Part shown: positions 63,342 to 64,000 of the stretch, one piece after another
Layout of the letters: every line of letters begins with the position of its first letter
How positions within the stretch are numbered: position 1 is the stretch's first letter
Assembly: GCF_029854215.1 (NCBI RefSeq)
Contig: NZ_CP122961.1
Span: 4,030,001-4,094,000, forward strand
DNA from: Halomonas alkaliantarctica
GTDB lineage: Bacteria; Pseudomonadota; Gammaproteobacteria; Pseudomonadales; Halomonadaceae
Direction: 5' to 3'
Length of the DNA stretch: 64,000 nt
Program-made: the position numbers and the translations under genes
The notes under the pieces: model-generated
The model's input: only the letters and a program-made list of their open reading frames with translations
What the model was told of the DNA's origin: nothing
Databases searched by the model: none

Positions 63342-64000
63342 GATCGCCGAGACGCACCAAAAGACGCGCGACGATATCACCCAAGTACTCGGTGAACAGC
63401 GTATCCATGCTGGCGCGATAGGCGTCGGGGCTGGGGCTGGCCAACAGTAGATAGCCCAATGGGTCACCCGCAGAGAGACGTGAAATCGCGCAGGAACCCG
63501 CTTTACGCGGGGCTTTCACGTGAGGCAGTAGGCACTTCCAGTCACTGACGCTGAGCTTAACGCAGCGACTAGTGCGGCCATCCAACAGCGCCGTTAGGCG
63601 TGCACTAGCGTGTTGATCCAGTACGTGACGTGGCGGCTGGGGCGGCGTTGGCTCACTGTCGCTTAACGTCGCCGGGCACCACAGTGCCATGGCGGGGGTT
63701 TCAAAGCGCTCGCTCAATTGGGTGGCCAACGCTTGCGCCAGCGCATCGCGGTCTTGGGCTTCTACCAGCGCGACGAGCGTTTCCCGTAGCCGTCGGTACT
63801 GGGACTCGTTATGGCGGGCGGTTTCCAGCAAGTGCTCCAAGCGGCCTTCGGCGGTTTCCGCACGCTTACGCAGGTCTAACACCAAGCGCTCCAACAGCGA
63901 TACCGCCCCGTCGATGTTCGGATGCGGCACCTGCAGCTGTTGCAGAAGACCTTCACGACCGACGAAAAAATCGGGATGACGCGCCAGCCAGAACGCCACT
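63334..64000 (-). CDS. DUF484-family protein (5' end outside window)
   Basis: At least 222 residues of a DUF484 protein, whose start lies beyond the right edge. The visible N-terminal part FWLARHPDFFVGREGLLQQL and PHPNIDGAVSLLERLV is the family's mark, followed by a coiled coil and a GAF-like domain ending GYLLLASPSPDAY. Function is unknown; the order DUF484-xerC-yigB is conserved in gammaproteobacteria and usually follows dapF. Confidence 0.88.
   Translation of the reverse strand, partial: VAFWLARHPDFFVGREGLLQQLQVPHPNIDGAVSLLERLVLDLRKRAETAEGRLEHLLETARHNESQYRRLRETLVALVEAQDRDALAQALATQLSERFETPAMALWCPATLSDSEPTPPQPPRHVLDQHASARLTALLDGRTSRCVKLSVSDWKCLLPHVKAPRKAGSCAISRLSAGDPLGYLLLASPSPDAYRASMDTLFTEYLGDIVARLLVRLGDHG

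Noticed and set aside
62397..63467. Longer xerC frame starting at 63467
   Set aside because: The extra 42 codons lie inside the DUF484 gene and have no relation to recombinases.

Overview
The window looks like a chromosomal segment of a halophilic gammaproteobacterium of the Halomonas group. The strongest reason is an ectoine-type TRAP transporter with its universal stress protein (teaABCD), whose substrate-binding protein closely resembles the one I recall from Halomonas elongata, together with an ectoine hydroxylase (ectD) carrying the complete family signature. The many TRAP transporters, a DUF484-xerC-HAD block and an engB/cytochrome c4/dsbA/EEP block fit the same lineage. I see no rRNA, tRNA, CRISPR array, prophage or intact insertion sequence.

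Layout. 1-3.4 kb: ferredoxin-NADP reductase, then two PII genes flanking amtB, with a good sigma-54 promoter before the first. 3.4-10.5 kb: ubiK, then an iron-siderophore uptake set (two TonB receptors, an AraC regulator, a periplasmic binding protein) with three Fur-box-like sites. 10.5-19.2 kb: a PrlF/YhaV toxin-antitoxin pair, comM, an FMN reductase, a phytase-like esterase, a hydrolase, malate synthase G and a thioesterase. 19.2-24.8 kb: a PaoABC-type molybdenum aldehyde oxidoreductase diverging from its XdhC-like and MocA-like maturation genes.

24.8-36 kb is a copper-resistance island: DUF411 protein, a candidate 26-residue membrane peptide, a Met-rich periplasmic protein, copCD, a cupredoxin, copRS, the multicopper oxidase copA and copB, followed by an APC permease, a ferritin-like protein and a wrecked Cu-type P-ATPase. 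Three promoters in the island share a direct repeat, TTCAG-N5-TTCAG with an 11-bp period. In two of them it stands exactly the same distance from a TATAAA box. This is the best candidate for a CopR regulon site. A second, shrunken copy of the ferritin-like/P-ATPase junction lies before copC, so degenerate direct repeats bracket the island.

36-45 kb: DUF423 protein, thiS-thiG-trmB, a GST, an ectD-dehydrogenase pair, an AEC transporter, a SCO protein with an unknown partner, an esterase and an FKBP isomerase. 45.4-49.1 kb: teaABCD, with a strong terminator between teaA and teaBCD. 49-64 kb: housekeeping genes (ABC-F protein, dtd, thiD, dsbA, cytochrome c4, engB, xerC) and a second TRAP system of the 2-oxoacid (TakP) type. 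The last gene (DUF484) runs off the window.

Together the genes serve osmolyte uptake and hydroxylation, copper detoxification with periplasmic oxidation, regulated iron and ammonium uptake, and oxidation of aldehydes. All calls come from reading the sequence; no database search was possible.
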